This document shows, piece by piece, positions 54,164 through 62,410 of a stretch of DNA of 64,000 nt. The notes beneath the pieces were generated by a model. It was not told the origin of the DNA. It worked only from the letters and a program-made list of their open reading frames with translations, and did no database searches. Origin of the DNA: Chthoniobacteraceae bacterium (GTDB taxonomy: Bacteria; Verrucomicrobiota; Verrucomicrobiia; Chthoniobacterales; Chthoniobacteraceae); NCBI GenBank assembly GCA_028293625.1, contig JAQGOL010000040.1, positions 1 through 64,000 of the forward strand, written 5' to 3'. Positions within the stretch are counted from its first letter, which is position 1; each line of letters opens with the position of its first letter. The position numbers were made by a program, and so were the translations under genes.

Positions 54164-56179
54164 TTACGGCTGCGCAGTTACTGGAGTGCCAGATTGCGGA
54201 GGTGGCGTCGCACCGGGTTTGCGAGTTGGATCCGGTCTCGCTGGAGGAGTTAATCCAGCAGGCCGATCACGGCGGCCGGATTTGATGTCCGGCACCGGCG
54301 TGGAAGCGTTCGGGGATGCATCGCCTGGCACGGTTTCACGGTTTGGAGTCGCCGGTGCCACGGGCGGTGTGGGCAACTGATTTCGCCGTTTCATGCCGCG
54401 CCCAGCAGGCGCTAATTCGGTATTTGAAGGTGTTGCAACCGGGCGATCTGGTCCGGGTTCCGTATTTGGCTTTGAAGGTGCCGCCGGAGGCGTGGCCGGA
54501 CTGGGGCCAGGCGCCGGCTTGGACGCGTTTGGCAATATAGCCGGCTCACTGATTGCAGAACCACGGTTTGGAACCGGGGCTGACATGGGTGAAAGATCCC
54601 GCCGTTTTATGCCGCGGCCGTTAGGCGTTGCTTCCCTGTTTGCCGGCGGTGCATCCGGGCGATCTGGCCTGCTTTCCGGGTTCGGAAAAGGAGTTGCCGC
54701 CGGGGTCGCAAGAGATTCACCTGGCCGGGTGCGCTCCTGCCCGGCTTCTTTCGATTTTGGCTTATCCAAAGCTCCGGGCGGGCGGCTGAAAGGCGATTTT
54801 GTTACCGGCGGCGTCGGCGGCGTGACTGGCGCCACGGACGGGGGCTCCGTTTTCGGAATCTCCGGATCGGGATTCCCATTGGGCGCCGGTGTGATCTCAC
54901 GCACACGCCGCTGGTTGGGAGCGGGTTTCGTTGGAATCTCAGCTGCTGCCGGTTTTTGCACCACGGCATTGGCTTCCTGATTCATCTTGGCGCGCACCTT
55001 CTGGATGGCCTGCGCGTCGCCGCCGCCCGACCAGCCATTATCGACGTCGGCAGCTTTTGCGTGTTCTTTGACTTTGGTAGGCGCCGCAGCCGGTTTGGCA
55101 TTGGTGGGGACGATCGGGGCGGCAAGCTGAAGGACGTTGCCTTTTTGAACGGATGGCCCCTGCCCCGCGACCTTTTCCACCGTGAGCTGACGAACCGGCT
55201 GCCGGCTGCGCGCATCAATGAGATTAATTTCGGGTCCGGCATTGTAGACAACGGACTTGTTCTCGACCGTGCGGTAAGTCACGCGGGTGACGTTCACGGT
55301 TTGATTAATAATGGTGAGGTTGCGCTCCGGCTCGATCAGTTGCCCCACATACGTAGGCTCGCCAAAGTTTTCCACCGGCACAAACGAATAGCTCCCCGGC
55401 CCGATATCATAGTCGCGATCGACGGCGGCGGTGAATCCCGAGCCGGAATGCGCATCGGGTGGCAAAGGCGCCCAGCCGATATGGTTTTCGCCGCGCCGCC
55501 ATGCGACCCAGGCGGGCGCCCATTCCGAACCGGGCACCCAGACCCAGCCGATCCTTTTTACGTGGGCCCAGCGTCCATAATGATAGGCCGCCCACCCGAA
55601 CGGCTCCTTAGAGGTCCAGGTCCAGCCGTAATTAGTCCACGCCCAGTTCCCGTCGGTGTACGGGCGCCAGCGCGGATTCTGAGCCTCGCGCGGCTGCCAG
55701 ACGTATCCGTATTTTTCCATTTCGATCCAATCGCCAAACGGGTCGAGGGCGTCATAAAAAAAGTCGATCTTCTGGGCGGCGCGCGCGTCCTGGGCCGCAT
55801 CGCGTTTTGCCCGTTCAACGGCGGCCAGCCGTTCGTCTTCGCGGCGTTGTTCAGCCTGGCGATCGTTCTCACGGAGCTGGGCGTCGCGCTGTTCGCCCAA
55901 ATGACGTTGCGCCTCGGCCAGCCGCACTTTTTCGCGATTTACCGCGGCGCGTTCGGATTCGATTTTTTGGCGATCGGCGTCGTTCATGGCCGCTTGTGAA
56001 GCCGCATCGCGTTCGGCGGCACGTTGTTCAAGGGCGCGCAACTCGCTGATCCGGCGCTCATCGGCCTGTCGTGTTTCCTCGCTGCGCCGCTCGGAATCGG
56101 CGTCGTGAGCCCTCGGTTTGCGGTCGCACGCCGCCGAAAACCCGATGAGGACGATGAGCAGGGAACGGGAGATTTTCAT
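54164..56179 (-). CDS. DUF6600 lipoprotein with coiled coil and proline-rich tandem repeats
   Basis: 671 residues. A lipoprotein signal (SRSLLIVLIGFSAAC) is followed by a long charged coiled coil at about 30-135 (ISELRALEQRAAERDAASQA). The DUF6600 aromatic repeat domain follows (DPFGDWIEMEKYGYVWQP, NWAWTNYGWTWTSKEPFGWA, WVWVPGSEWAPAWVAWR, IGWAPLPPDA). The rest is proline/alanine-rich. Near the C-terminus two roughly 52-residue units repeat, each with a GRGxKRR motif (PNGRGIKRRDLSP, PAGRGMKRRNQLP) and a following ASxPxP end. The protein is presumably anchored to the envelope. Function unknown. It is divergent from the CysE gene. Confidence 0.88.
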   Translation of the reverse strand: MKISRSLLIVLIGFSAACDRKPRAHDADSERRSEETRQADERRISELRALEQRAAERDAASQAAMNDADRQKIESERAAVNREKVRLAEAQRHLGEQRDAQLRENDRQAEQRREDERLAAVERAKRDAAQDARAAQKIDFFYDALDPFGDWIEMEKYGYVWQPREAQNPRWRPYTDGNWAWTNYGWTWTSKEPFGWAAYHYGRWAHVKRIGWVWVPGSEWAPAWVAWRRGENHIGWAPLPPDAHSGSGFTAAVDRDYDIGPGSYSFVPVENFGEPTYVGQLIEPERNLTIINQTVNVTRVTYRTVENKSVVYNAGPEINLIDARSRQPVRQLTVEKVAGQGPSVQKGNVLQLAAPIVPTNAKPAAAPTKVKEHAKAADVDNGWSGGGDAQAIQKVRAKMNQEANAVVQKPAAAEIPTKPAPNQRRVREITPAPNGNPDPEIPKTEPPSVAPVTPPTPPVTKSPFSRPPGALDKPKSKEAGQERTRPGESLATPAATPFPNPESRPDRPDAPPANREATPNGRGIKRRDLSPMSAPVPNRGSAISEPAILPNASKPAPGPSPATPPAAPSKPNTEPGPDRPVATPSNTELAPAGRGMKRRNQLPTPPVAPATPNRETVPGDASPNASTPVPDIKSGRRDRPAGLTPPARPDPTRKPGATPPPQSGTPVTAQP

Positions 56180-56264
56180 AAAATTGGACGGTTGGACAGA
56201 ATGGCGCGGCCTCTATTCACGGTTTGTTAAGTCGACTTTCTATATTGAACAAGGAGGCGCGAGC

Positions 56265-57188
56265 GTGGAACTTGCACGCCCCATGGACAAGGACCTCGGC
56301 AAAATCACCGAACAGATCCTGACCTCCTATCAGACAGGCGGCGGCATCAATAACATCGACGGCTCTAATCTGCCATCGAAGCGCGCATTGGCGACTATTT
56401 GCGAAGACCTTCTTCAGCTTCTGTTTCCCGGCTTTCACGACCTCGAACCGATCCACTCTGTTCATCTGCGCCGGGTGACGGGGCATCGCATTTATTCCAT
56501 CGCCGACCGGTTGAAGGAGGAGATCTGCAAAAGCCTGCGCCTTGGCGAGCCAGGCTGCCCCGATGCGCGGGCCGAGACACTGATGATCAAGTTTTTGGAA
56601 GGGGTGCCCGATGTGCGGGCATTGTTGCGCTCCGACGTGGAGGCGGCTTTCCAGGGCGATCCGGCAGCCGCCAACCTGGACGAGATCATTCTCGCATACC
56701 CGTATGTGGAGGCGATTGCCATCCAGCGCAGCGCCCACGTCCTTTACAAACTCAACCTTCCATTGATTCCGCGGATCATGACCGAATGGGCGCATGCGCG
56801 GACCGGCATCGATATCCATCCCGGAGCGCAGATCGGCTCCCATTTTTTCATCGATCACGGCACCGGCGTCGTGATTGGCGAGACATCGGTGCTTGGCCGG
56901 CATGTGAAGCTTTACCAGGGGGTCTCGCTGATTGCCCGTTCACTGGCGGGTGGTCAGGCGTTGAAAGGCAAAAAACGGCACCCGACCGTGGAAGATAACG
57001 TCACCATTTATGCCGGGGTCACCGTGATGGGGGGTGACACAGTGATTGGCGCCGGCAGCACGATTGGGGCGAGCGTCTTTTTAACCCACAGCATCCCCGC
57101 GCGATCGCTGGTTTTTTACGAGGAGAAACAGCTTCAGATCCTCGATAAAAACCGCCGCAACGAGTTCGTTGGGGATTGGATGATATAA
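56265..57188 (+). CDS. cysE: Serine O-acetyltransferase
   Basis: 307 residues from the GTG at 56265, chosen because AAGGAGG lies seven bases upstream; the ATG six codons later lacks such a site. The N-terminal helical part is long (KRALATICEDLLQLLFPGFH). The left-handed beta-helix carries the active-site His/Asp pairs in GIDIHPGAQIGSHFFIDHGT and GVVIGETSVLGRHVKLYQGV. GKKRHPTVEDNVTIYAGVTV follows. It transfers acetyl from acetyl-CoA to serine, the first step of cysteine synthesis. The form is of the longer EpsC/plant-like type. A cysteine desulfurase gene follows after 16 bases. Confidence 0.93.
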   Translation: MELARPMDKDLGKITEQILTSYQTGGGINNIDGSNLPSKRALATICEDLLQLLFPGFHDLEPIHSVHLRRVTGHRIYSIADRLKEEICKSLRLGEPGCPDARAETLMIKFLEGVPDVRALLRSDVEAAFQGDPAAANLDEIILAYPYVEAIAIQRSAHVLYKLNLPLIPRIMTEWAHARTGIDIHPGAQIGSHFFIDHGTGVVIGETSVLGRHVKLYQGVSLIARSLAGGQALKGKKRHPTVEDNVTIYAGVTVMGGDTVIGAGSTIGASVFLTHSIPARSLVFYEEKQLQILDKNRRNEFVGDWMI

Positions 57189-57204
57189 AGCTGCCGCCCC
57201 TGAC

Positions 57205-58344
57205 ATGATCTACCTCGACTACAACGCCACTACTCCCCTCGCCCCGGAGGCGATGCAGGCAATGCTCCCGTTTTTGGGTCAGCACTTTGGCAATCCTTCC
57301 AGCATCCATCAGGCCGGACGGGAGGCGCGCGCCGCTGTTGATGAAGCGCGTGACCGGATCGCCAGATTGCTTGGGGCCAAATCGCACGAAATCATCTTCA
57401 CGGGAGGCGGCACCGAATCGGATAATTTAGCCGTCATCGGGCTTGCCCGAAGCCAGGCTGATCGCGGGCGCCACCTTGTTACCAGCCGAAGTGAACACCA
57501 CGCCGTGCTCCATGCCTTCGAGCATCTGGAAAAACGCGAAGGATTTAGTGTCACATGGCTTCCGGTCGACTCACGCGGACGCATCGATCCGGATCAACTC
57601 TCCGATGCGCTGACTCCCCAAACAACGCTCGTCTCGCTGATGTCCGCCAATAATGAAACCGGCACGCTTCAGCCGGTTGGTGACGCCGCACGGATTTGCC
57701 GGGCCAAAGGCGTGCTCTTTCACACCGATGCCATCCAATCTTTTGGAAAGGAAGGGATCGTGGCTCGGGATTTTGATGCGGTCTCACTCGCGGCCCATAA
57801 ATTTCACGGGCCAAAAGGAGCTGGGGTGCTTTATCTCGGGTCGGGTATCGCCATTGATGCACTGCAATTTGGAGGTTCGCACGAAAACGCGAGGCGTCCG
57901 GGGACGGAAAATGTTGCGGCGATTGCCGGGATGGCGGCGGCCGCTGAAATCGCCATTGCCGGACTTGGCATGGAGCAGGAGCGACAGGCGGGTTTGCGCG
58001 ACCGGCTTTGGAACGGGATCGAGGAGGCATTTCCCGCGGCGATTCTCAATGGCGACCCGGAGTGGCGGCTGGCCAATACGCTTAACGTCAGTTTTCCAGG
58101 CCACGACGGCGAAAGCCTTTTGATGAACCTTGATCTTGCCGGGATCTGCGCCTCCAGCGGCTCCGCATGCATGGTCGGCTCAATTCTTCCCTCGCATGTG
58201 CTCCTGGCGATGGGGGTATCCGCCGAGCTTGCTCGAAGCACTGTTCGTTTTTCCGTTGGAAAATTGACAAGCGCCGAGGAAATCGAAAGCGCGATCGAAC
58301 GCATTGCCGGCATTTTTGCGCGGCTTGCTCCTGAAAACGCATGA
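57205..58344 (+). CDS. Cysteine desulfurase (NifS/IscS class)
   Basis: 379 residues. It begins IYLDYNATTPLAPEAMQAML, the standard NifS/IscS start. The PLP lysine is K199 in SLAAHKFHGPKGAG, and SRSEHHAVLH and DAIQSFGK are conserved. The persulfide-forming Cys is C322 in ASSGSACMVGS. The long, flexible catalytic loop marks it as a group I (NifS/IscS-like) enzyme. It removes sulfur from cysteine for iron-sulfur clusters or thiolated tRNA. No IscU or MnmA gene is next to it in the window. It lies 16 bases after cysE, so cysteine supply and use may be co-regulated. The group I assignment does not tell IscS from NifS. Confidence 0.93.
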   Translation: MIYLDYNATTPLAPEAMQAMLPFLGQHFGNPSSIHQAGREARAAVDEARDRIARLLGAKSHEIIFTGGGTESDNLAVIGLARSQADRGRHLVTSRSEHHAVLHAFEHLEKREGFSVTWLPVDSRGRIDPDQLSDALTPQTTLVSLMSANNETGTLQPVGDAARICRAKGVLFHTDAIQSFGKEGIVARDFDAVSLAAHKFHGPKGAGVLYLGSGIAIDALQFGGSHENARRPGTENVAAIAGMAAAAEIAIAGLGMEQERQAGLRDRLWNGIEEAFPAAILNGDPEWRLANTLNVSFPGHDGESLLMNLDLAGICASSGSACMVGSILPSHVLLAMGVSAELARSTVRFSVGKLTSAEEIESAIERIAGIFARLAPENA

Positions 58345-58363
58345 TTTTTTTCCTCAGCTAGAA

Positions 58364-58900
58364 ATGTCGCTCGCGCCACCGTCCAAGGGTGTTCCGTCCA
58401 TTGAAGGCCTTTTGAAAGAGGCCACGGAGCTGCTGCACAAAGCCGGGTGCGCCGATTTGGCGGCCCGTGTGCGGCTGCAATGGAATCCTCGGATGCGCAG
58501 CACCGCGGGGATGGCGTTTTCGGCCAAGGCATTGATCGTGCTTAATCCAAAGCTGATTGCGTTTGGGGTAGAGGAAATTGACCGAACGTTGCGGCATGAG
58601 CTGGCGCATCTCGTGGCGCACCATCGCAGCGGACGCCGCCGCATTGCAGCGCATGGACCGGAATGGAAGGCCGCCTGCATTGATCTTGGCCTCGTAGACG
58701 AAAAGCGGTGCCATAATCTTCCCCTGCCCCGGCGTCAGATGGAGCGGCGCCACATTTACCGCTGCCCAGGTTGCGGGATTGAAGTGCCGCGCGTGCGTCC
58801 GTTGCGGCGAAAATCGGCCTGCATCGTCTGTTGCCGGCTCCATGCGCGCGGCCACTATGACGAACGGTTTCGGTTTGTTAAGGTTAAACCAGAACGCTAG
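58364..58900 (+). CDS. SprT-like zinc protease-fold protein
   Basis: 178 residues from the ATG at 58364; an in-frame ATG at 58304 would overlap the desulfurase gene by 41 bases and is less likely. The SprT signature is HELAH (residues 78-82) in RTLRHELAHLVAHH, with a third ligand in AAHGPEWKAAC. A C-terminal zinc ribbon (YRCPGCGIEVPR, CIVCCR) follows. The family includes Spartan-type proteases that act on DNA-protein crosslinks; bacterial members are poorly known. The stop overlaps that of the convergent PQQ-propeller gene by four bases. Confidence 0.88.
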   Translation: MSLAPPSKGVPSIEGLLKEATELLHKAGCADLAARVRLQWNPRMRSTAGMAFSAKALIVLNPKLIAFGVEEIDRTLRHELAHLVAHHRSGRRRIAAHGPEWKAACIDLGLVDEKRCHNLPLPRRQMERRHIYRCPGCGIEVPRVRPLRRKSACIVCCRLHARGHYDERFRFVKVKPER

Positions 58901-60222
58901 TTCGCCAGAGAAACAGAGACCATTTCCCGATCGTTGCGGACATATACCGAACGATTGGCGAAAGCCGGGTGCGACCAGACCACGGGACGGCCGGGATCGC
59001 GGTTGGTCGGGTCAAGGAGATGCGCCCGGCTGATTTCCTCGTATCCTGAGGGAGTGAGTTTTGCGATGATCAGATCGCCTTTCTCGTTAAAAAGAAAATA
59101 ACGGTCCCCATTTTTAATGAGAAAAACATTGGCCCAGCGGACGGGCTTGTCGCCGGTGGTGGCGGCGAACGTTTCCCAGACACGTTCTCCGGTATCGGCT
59201 TTCAGGCAACGCAGCTGGCCGTAACTGCAGACACCGTAAATATAACCGTCCTCCAGGAACGGAGTGGACATGGTTGAATGCAAGGCGTCGGTATCTTTTT
59301 CGCTCGCCTTTTTGCTCTGCCAGATTTTCGCAGCGGCCGGTTTTTCCAGGTCGAGCCGCATCATCACGGACCCGTTGTAGAAGGAAGTGACAAATAAGAG
59401 ATCGCCCATTTTGCGCGGAGTGGCGATCGACATCCCTGCGTTGGCTTTGCCGGGTTCGGACCAGTAAACGGCGCCGGTCTCCGGATCGAGCGAGTTGAGC
59501 GCCTGAGGATGCCAGATAATCAACTGCCGTTTTCCTCCGGCCTCGTAAATGACAGGCGGCGCATAACCGGGCTCCATGGAACTGAGCGCCCGCCAGAGCT
59601 CCTTGCCGGTCTCTTTGTCAAAAGCCACGGCTACACTCCCCTCGCCTCCTGCAAGGCAGATAAGTTTGTTGCCATCAATAAGCGGATGCGCGGAAAAGCC
59701 CCAGACCGGCGTGGCAATATTGAAATCCTTCTTAAAATCGCGCGACCAGATTTCCTTGCCCGTGAGCGCATCGAGGCAGAAAAGGTTTCCCTCGGCGCCG
59801 AGGGTATAAACCTTCCCGGCGTTGACCAAGGGAGTGGCGCGGGGGCCGGCGGCATAACTCACCGTGTAAGGGCAGTCATATTCGTGAGTCCAGAGCAGCT
59901 TGCCATCGGCCTCATTAAAACAGAGAACACGCTCGTTGCCCGGAATCCGGCCGCGCTGAAATGCGTTGACCGGGTTGGCGGCCTCCTTTGCGAGTTCCCT
60001 ATCCATCACATAAACGCGTCCATCGGCCACGGCCGGTCCGGAATAGCCGGCGCTCAGTGGCACACGCCACCGGACCGAGGGACCATCGGCTGGAAATTTC
60101 TCCACAATGCCGGTCTCGCGCCAGACTCCATCGCGTTGGGGGCCGAGCCATTGCGGCCAATCATCGGCGTGAAGAGAGCCAGGCGCGAAAAGAAAAGCGA
60201 GGGCGAGGAAGGAGAGTTTCAC
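58897..60222 (-). CDS. Secreted PQQ-like beta-propeller protein
   Basis: 441 residues. The signal peptide is LSFLALAFLFAPGSLHA-like. The mature part starts DDWPQWLGPQRDGVW, the hallmark of a group of PQQ-type beta-propeller proteins abundant in Planctomycetes-Verrucomicrobia. Propeller blades follow, with GKLLWTHEYDCPY, GKVYTLGAEGNLFCLDALTG, FDKETGKELWRALSS and ETGAVYWSEPGK. The catalytic Cys-Cys and cofactor ligands of true quinoprotein alcohol dehydrogenases are not evident, so it may be a BamB-like scaffold. It is located outside the cytoplasm. Confidence 0.9.
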   Translation of the reverse strand: MKLSFLALAFLFAPGSLHADDWPQWLGPQRDGVWRETGIVEKFPADGPSVRWRVPLSAGYSGPAVADGRVYVMDRELAKEAANPVNAFQRGRIPGNERVLCFNEADGKLLWTHEYDCPYTVSYAAGPRATPLVNAGKVYTLGAEGNLFCLDALTGKEIWSRDFKKDFNIATPVWGFSAHPLIDGNKLICLAGGEGSVAVAFDKETGKELWRALSSMEPGYAPPVIYEAGGKRQLIIWHPQALNSLDPETGAVYWSEPGKANAGMSIATPRKMGDLLFVTSFYNGSVMMRLDLEKPAAAKIWQSKKASEKDTDALHSTMSTPFLEDGYIYGVCSYGQLRCLKADTGERVWETFAATTGDKPVRWANVFLIKNGDRYFLFNEKGDLIIAKLTPSGYEEISRAHLLDPTNRDPGRPVVWSHPAFANRSVYVRNDREMVSVSLAN

Positions 60223-60324
60223 GCGCGCGATTCAAACACGCCACCGGGTCGATCCACGAACGCAAAACGTTAAAACGCGATTTGTTTCAACCGCATCAAA
60301 ACGGATGGCAGACGCGCGATTGGA

Positions 60325-60711
60325 TTAAAAACCGCCCATCGCGCGCTGCATCATCTGAATGATGCCACGGAAGTGACGCTTTTTGCACAGCATGGAAGAG
60401 CGCGAAGCATTGAACTGAGTCAGAGTGATCACTGCGTTTGCCATTTTACATTGTATTCGTGCGGGATCCTGAAGCGCCGCGATGGGACGCAGCGGTGCCA
60501 GTCCCGCAGACTGGCGAACCTCGGTATAATGCTCGAAAAGCCAATGGAGCAGTTCGGCCGCGCTCAGCCGTCCGCCACGTGTACGGCATCCTGTGTCGAG
60601 GCAAAGGCGGACAAAAGCGCGGGAGGTGCCCAAATGAATGCTTACCTCCTCAACGGTAAGTAATTGAAGATCGTAATCCGAAAATGGGAGTGCCGAAAAT
60701 GCATCAGTCAT
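60325..60711 (-). CDS. Helix-turn-helix protein
   Basis: 128 residues. LLTVEEVSIHLGTSRAFV and the following RLCLDTGCRTRGGRLSA form a MerR/excisionase-like HTH of the type seen in small DNA-binding proteins ('l..eeva..lgvs...v..l...G.....g....s..ell.wl'). The second half (LAPLRPIAALQDPARIQCKM) is not recognised. It may be a regulator, or the relic of an excisionase. It diverges from ppk2, 220 bases away. No integrase is nearby. Confidence 0.65.
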   Translation of the reverse strand: MTDAFSALPFSDYDLQLLTVEEVSIHLGTSRAFVRLCLDTGCRTRGGRLSAAELLHWLFEHYTEVRQSAGLAPLRPIAALQDPARIQCKMANAVITLTQFNASRSSMLCKKRHFRGIIQMMQRAMGGF

Positions 60712-60931
60712 GTCGGATGTGTTCCCTTAGCACGGCACAGGCCACAAACGGGTCAAGGCGACAAATTACGTCAATTCAAGGATAGGATTCAAAACTCTGG
60801 CATGGCGATTAGTCCGGCTGAGAGATTTCCCGCGCTGGCTGGTAAAACCCCCGACAAGTTGAGACGGTTTGTGCCAACTCCAGCGCGGTCACGCCGTGAG
60901 CTCAAACCATTAGCACAGATATTTAACTCTC

Positions 60932-61837
60932 ATGAAAGCCAGCAAGGTTATCCGGCACGTACGCAAGTTTTCAAAACCGTACCGGGTCGTGAACGGCAAG
61001 AAATTCCACCTCAAGGATTTCGATCCGAAGGAAACCGGGGATTTAAGCTCGGACGATAAACCGCGCGCAAAGGAAGCGCTCGAAGAAGGAATTACGGCGC
61101 TGGCCACACTTCAGGAGGTTCTTTATGCGCAAAACCGATGGTCGGTGTTGGTCATTTTCCAGGCCATGGATGCAGCCGGAAAAGACGGCGCAATCAAGCA
61201 TGTGATGTCGGGGATCAATCCCCAGGGTTGCCAGGTATCCGTTTATAAAGCGCCTTCCGACGACGAGCTAGATCACGATTATTTATGGCGCTGTGTTCGA
61301 AACCTGCCTGAACGCGGGCGGATCGGGATTTTCAACCGGAGCTATTATGAGGAAACTTTGGCGGTGCGGGTGCATCCCGATTTTCTGGAGCGTCAGAAGC
61401 TGCCGGAAAGCGAGGTCAACAAGCAGATCTGGGAGCAACGTCATGGGCAGATCCGTGATTTCGAGCGTTACCTGAGGGAAAACGGGACGATTGTTTTGAA
61501 GTTTTTCCTGCACGTCTCAAAGGGTGAACAGAAAAAGCGCCTCCTTGAACGGCTCAACAACGCGGAGAAGCATTGGAAGTTTGATCCCAGGGATCTCGTG
61601 GAACGCCAATTCTGGGACGATTATATGAAGGCTTACGAGGAAACAATTTGTGGGACCGCCACCAAGGATGCGCCGTGGTACGTCGTCCCGGCCGACAATA
61701 AATGGTATACCCGCGTAGTTGTCGCCTCAGCCATTATCGATGCGCTTGATTCGCTCGATCTTGAGTATCCACGATTGGACAGCAAGCAGCGTGGAGCGCT
61801 TTCCAAAGCGCGGAAGGCACTCGCTGCGGAGAACTGA
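60932..61837 (+). CDS. ppk2: Polyphosphate kinase 2 family protein
   Basis: 301 residues with one PPK2 domain. The Walker A-like loop is QAMDAAGKDGAIKHV (residues 78-91). The Walker B/lid part reads GRIGIFNRSYYEETLAVRVH, with the family's RSYYE motif, and KFFLHVSKGEQKKRLLERL and KFDPRDLVERQFWDDYMKAY follow. It transfers phosphate between polyphosphate and nucleotides; the class (ADP/GDP or AMP use) cannot be settled from sequence alone. A perfect terminator follows the stop immediately, so the gene is monocistronic. It is tail-to-tail with the RNase P RNA gene. Confidence 0.93.
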   Translation: MKASKVIRHVRKFSKPYRVVNGKKFHLKDFDPKETGDLSSDDKPRAKEALEEGITALATLQEVLYAQNRWSVLVIFQAMDAAGKDGAIKHVMSGINPQGCQVSVYKAPSDDELDHDYLWRCVRNLPERGRIGIFNRSYYEETLAVRVHPDFLERQKLPESEVNKQIWEQRHGQIRDFERYLRENGTIVLKFFLHVSKGEQKKRLLERLNNAEKHWKFDPRDLVERQFWDDYMKAYEETICGTATKDAPWYVVPADNKWYTRVVVASAIIDALDSLDLEYPRLDSKQRGALSKARKALAAEN

Positions 61838-61870
61838 AAAGGCGCTTTCCGAATCGGAAAGCGCCTTTAA
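61838..61870. terminator. Intrinsic terminator between ppk2 and rnpB
   Basis: AAAGGCGCTTTCC and GGAAAGCGCCTTT form a perfect 13-bp stem around GAATC. The A run before and TTT after allow use from both sides: the end of ppk2 (plus) and, just past its 3' end, RNase P RNA (minus). Confidence 0.88.
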
Positions 61871-61875
61871 AGAGC

Positions 61876-62282
61876 GCGAGCGGCGATAAGCCGAATTTTG
61901 TTCCTCCACGCTTTCGCGCGGATTCGATGATCATTTCTCTCGTGCAGCTTTCGCCACACGCCTCGCTTGCGCGATGGGGCGACTATTACCCGGAAGCTGT
62001 TTCGCCGAAGCGAAACGGGGTCTGGCGGCCACTGCTTCCTGTTTTGTCTTGCACCGCATGGGGTTTTTCGTGCCCCGGAGCTTGCGCGCCGGGCGGTGGG
62101 CTCTTACCCCGCCTTTTCACCCTTACCCGTATTTTACGCGGGCGGTCTATTTTCTGTGACACTTTCCGTCACGCCGGACTTTGGCCCGACGTTCCCGTGT
62201 GTTTTACGCGGCATGCTGCCAGAAGGTGTTCGGACTTTCCTCTGCACCGGTAAACCAGCACAGCGATCATCTGCCAACTCGC
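61876..62282 (-). ncRNA. rnpB: RNase P RNA
   Basis: About 407 bases. On the minus strand the 5' part has GAGGAAAGTCCGAAC (near 62227-62242), the nearly invariant CRI motif. Then come GGAAAGTGTCACAGAAA and TAAGGGTGAAA (P11-P12 region). The 3' part has AACAAAATTCGGCTTATC (near 61886-61903), which pairs to form P4. P1 can form from GCGAG (5', near 62282) and CTCGC (3', near 61876). Ends are approximate. It is the catalytic RNA that processes tRNA 5' ends; class A-like by these motifs. Confidence 0.94.
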
Positions 62283-62410
62283 ATCGCCACTCTGCGGAGC
62301 CAAAGCAGACGGCGCAAGGAAAAGTATGTCGCGGACTGCCCGTCCGATCCGCTTTCACGCACTTCATCATTGTCTTGCCGCCCTTTGTCCCGATTCTGCA
62401 CCTCCACCTC

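Noticed and set aside
54164-56179. Plus-strand frames of about 195 and 347 codons opposite the DUF6600 gene
   Set aside because: They mirror the proline-rich, low-complexity codons of the real gene and lack any motif.
61927-62253. Open frames across the RNase P RNA, and the 148-codon upstream extension of the methyltransferase
   Set aside because: The region is fully explained by RNase P RNA motifs on the minus strand, so the methyltransferase start was set at 62411.
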